A stretch of DNA of 16,486 nt, taken from NCBI GenBank assembly GCA_964563155.1, contig CAZLVL010000027.1, forward strand, positions 1-16,486, written 5' to 3'. A program made the position numbers and the translations under genes. Positions 14,829 through 16,486 of the stretch are shown one piece after another. The notes under the pieces are model-generated. The model was given only the letters and a program-made list of their open reading frames with translations, was not told the DNA's origin and ran no database searches. The first letter of the stretch is position 1; the number at the start of each line of letters is the position of its first letter. This DNA comes from DUPQ01 sp964563155. Its GTDB lineage: Bacteria; Bacillota; Clostridia; DUPQ01.

Positions 14829-16367
14829 ATGAATGAAGGAGAGATTCTAAAATCCAAATCCGTTGCTGATTTGCGAATAATTGCAAAAGCCCTCGGCTTG
14901 AAAAGTGTAACGGTTCTAAAAAAAGATGAGCTTGTAGCTTTAATTAAAGAAGTAACAGAAGGACAGGCAGTCGAAGAGAAAAAAGAAGCAGTAACAGAAG
15001 TTGTGGTCGCAAAAGAGGATCCTAAAACAAAGGATGCTTCATCTAATGATGTGCAAAAAAAACCTAGATATCTTTTGTCTAAAATGGCTAAAGATTCTGA
15101 GGCCTCAAAGGCTGGTGGAGAAGAAAGAAAAACCCGCCATATTATCAAGACTCATGATGCAAAATCTACCAAGGCTGAGCATGAAGAGGATGTAGAGGCG
15201 AATCTTGAAATAAAGTCCCAAGAAGAAGATGCTGAAGAGCAATATGATATTGTTGGTGGTGTTCTAGAAATCTTGCCAGATGGTTATGGTTTCTTACGAA
15301 CTGACAACTATTCATATGGATCCAAGGATGTATATGTAGCACCTAATCAGATTAGAAAATATGGTGTAAGAACTGGTGATATGATTGTTGGAACAGGAAA
15401 GCCTAAAAAGGAGAATGAAAAGTTCCAAGCCCTTCAAAGTGTAACCATGGTTAATGATGAACATCCTTCCAAGGTTTTTACAAGAAAACCTTTTGATACA
15501 CTAACACCCATATTCCCAGAAGAAAGAATGACCCTAGAGCATAATCCCAAGGATTATTCTACTAGAATTATTGACCTTATTGCCCCTATAGGTAAGGGAC
15601 AAAGAGGTATGATTGTATCCCCTCCAAAGGCTGGTAAAACTGTTCTATTAAAGAAAATTGCTAATTCAATAACCTTGAACCATCCCAACATAAAGTTGAT
15701 TGTTCTTTTAATAGATGAAAGACCAGAAGAAGTTACAGATATGCAAAGATCTGTAAAGGGTGAGATTGTTTATTCTACTTTTGATAAGGTTCCTGAGAAC
15801 CATGTAAAAGTAGCAGATATGGTCTTAGAAAGAGCACAAAGACTGGTAGAACACGGTCAAGATGTTGTTATTCTTTTAGACTCTATAACAAGACTAGCCA
15901 GAGCCCACAACTTAACAATGACCCCTACAGGTAGGACCCTGTCAGGTGGTTTAGATCCTGGAGCCTTGCATGCACCTAAAAAGTTCTTTGGTTCAGCAAG
16001 AAACATTGAGTTTGGTGGCAGCTTAACTATAATTGCAACAGCTTTGGTTGAAACAGGAAGTAGAATGGATGATGTTATATATGAAGAGTTCAAAGGAACA
16101 GGTAATATGGAGCTTCATCTAGATAGAAAACTTTCTGAAAAGAGAATATTCCCAGCAATTGATATCAATAGATCTGGTACCAGAAGAGAAGAATTACTTC
16201 TTAACAAGAAGGAATTAGAAAGTATTTGGACCATAAGAAGAGCTATGAGTAATATGGGAACAGCTGAAATTACCGAGTGGATGATTGATAAGCTGGTTAA
16301 AACTAGAAACAATGCTGAGTTTGTAAATAGTATAAATATTAAGCAAACAAATGTAACAGAATACTAG
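14829..16367 (+). CDS. rho: Transcription termination factor Rho
   Basis: This 512-residue Rho is the hexameric RNA-dependent ATPase that ends transcription. Residues about 8-42 are the N-terminal helical domain (SVADLRIIAKALGL). Residues about 140-210 are the cold-shock-like RNA-binding domain (GVLEILPDGYGFLR). The ATPase core shows Walker A SPPKAGKT (264-271), the catalytic-glutamate motif LIDERPEE (294-301) with E297 the likely glutamate, Walker B VVILLD (346-351), a Q-loop region GGLDPGALHAPK (373-384) and the R-loop region FKGTGNMELHLDR (421-433). The protein is longer than the roughly 420-residue E. coli form because residues 43-138 are a Lys/Glu-rich, probably disordered linker. The ATG has GGAG 7 nt upstream. 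The gene appears monocistronic in view, with a long leader that may allow autoregulation. Confidence 0.98.
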   Translation: MNEGEILKSKSVADLRIIAKALGLKSVTVLKKDELVALIKEVTEGQAVEEKKEAVTEVVVAKEDPKTKDASSNDVQKKPRYLLSKMAKDSEASKAGGEERKTRHIIKTHDAKSTKAEHEEDVEANLEIKSQEEDAEEQYDIVGGVLEILPDGYGFLRTDNYSYGSKDVYVAPNQIRKYGVRTGDMIVGTGKPKKENEKFQALQSVTMVNDEHPSKVFTRKPFDTLTPIFPEERMTLEHNPKDYSTRIIDLIAPIGKGQRGMIVSPPKAGKTVLLKKIANSITLNHPNIKLIVLLIDERPEEVTDMQRSVKGEIVYSTFDKVPENHVKVADMVLERAQRLVEHGQDVVILLDSITRLARAHNLTMTPTGRTLSGGLDPGALHAPKKFFGSARNIEFGGSLTIIATALVETGSRMDDVIYEEFKGTGNMELHLDRKLSEKRIFPAIDINRSGTRREELLLNKKELESIWTIRRAMSNMGTAEITEWMIDKLVKTRNNAEFVNSINIKQTNVTEY

Positions 16368-16382
16368 AGATATATAAAAACT

Positions 16383-16419
16383 GGTAATCTATGATATTTC
16401 TCTGGATTATCATGTTTTT
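16383..16419 (+). terminator. Weak candidate terminator after rho
   Basis: GGTAATC (16383-16389) can pair with GATTATC (16405-16411, one G-U), or alternatively ATGATA (16391-16396) with TATCAT (16408-16413). Either hairpin is followed by TTTTT (16415-16419). The stems are AT-rich and exclude each other, so termination may be inefficient. The remaining 67 nt of the window hold no gene that I can support. Confidence 0.4.
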
Positions 16420-16486
16420 GTGAAAAATAAGTTTGAGTTTCCGCAAAACGCAATAATCATGTAGAAAAATACATTATGCTTCATGA

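Noticed and set aside
16405..16486. Repeated ATCATGT words in the tail as a possible attachment site or operator
   Set aside because: The shared core is only seven bases in AT-rich sequence and no integrase or partner gene is in view.

Overview
The window is AT-rich, with strong purine-rich ribosome-binding sites (GGAGG-type), several TTG starts, frequent AGA/ATA codons and an oxygen-sensitive glycyl radical enzyme. This points to a strictly anaerobic low-GC Firmicute (Clostridia or Tissierellia, perhaps a Peptoniphilaceae-like lineage). That placement is inferred from style and gene families; no rRNA is present.

All genes left of about 10.1 kb run on the minus strand and all genes right of about 10.3 kb run on the plus strand. 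The two halves diverge from a 242-nt intergenic region containing a long A/G tract.

Left half, read in the direction of transcription. (a) A three-gene unit (10095 to 7240) encodes a DUF5058-like membrane protein, a second multi-span membrane protein and a membrane-anchored M20 metallohydrolase of the PM20D1 type. It has a good sigma-A promoter at one end and a hairpin terminator at the other. It looks like a two-subunit transporter coupled to a peptidase or amidohydrolase. (b) A second unit (7056 to beyond base 1) encodes cysS, a radical-SAM activase, a glycyl radical enzyme (GRE), an FGGY sugar kinase resembling sedoheptulokinase, and a ManA-like sugar-phosphate isomerase that runs off the window. 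The last four genes look like a carbohydrate pathway: a radical C-O bond cleavage, then phosphorylation, then aldose/ketose phosphate isomerisation. The GRE has unusual signatures (GCQEP instead of GCVEP, RIHGTF instead of RVxGY), so its substrate cannot be assigned and may be undescribed. This is the most interesting system in the window.

Right half. (c) Three overlapping genes (10338 to 13264) encode pseudopilin-like proteins: a small TadE-like protein, a 656-residue DUF5702/TadG-like protein and another TadE-like protein. No Tad ATPase, platform protein or prepilin peptidase lies next to them. The first gene has no visible Shine-Dalgarno sequence and may be leaderless. (d) A patatin-like phospholipase gene follows behind its own near-consensus promoter. 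(e) rho follows a 215-nt leader with several promoter-like and inverted-repeat elements. Its product carries a long charged linker between the N-terminal helical domain and the RNA-binding domain.

I saw no rRNA, tRNA, CRISPR array, insertion sequence or prophage genes. No gene-free stretch exceeds 300 bases.
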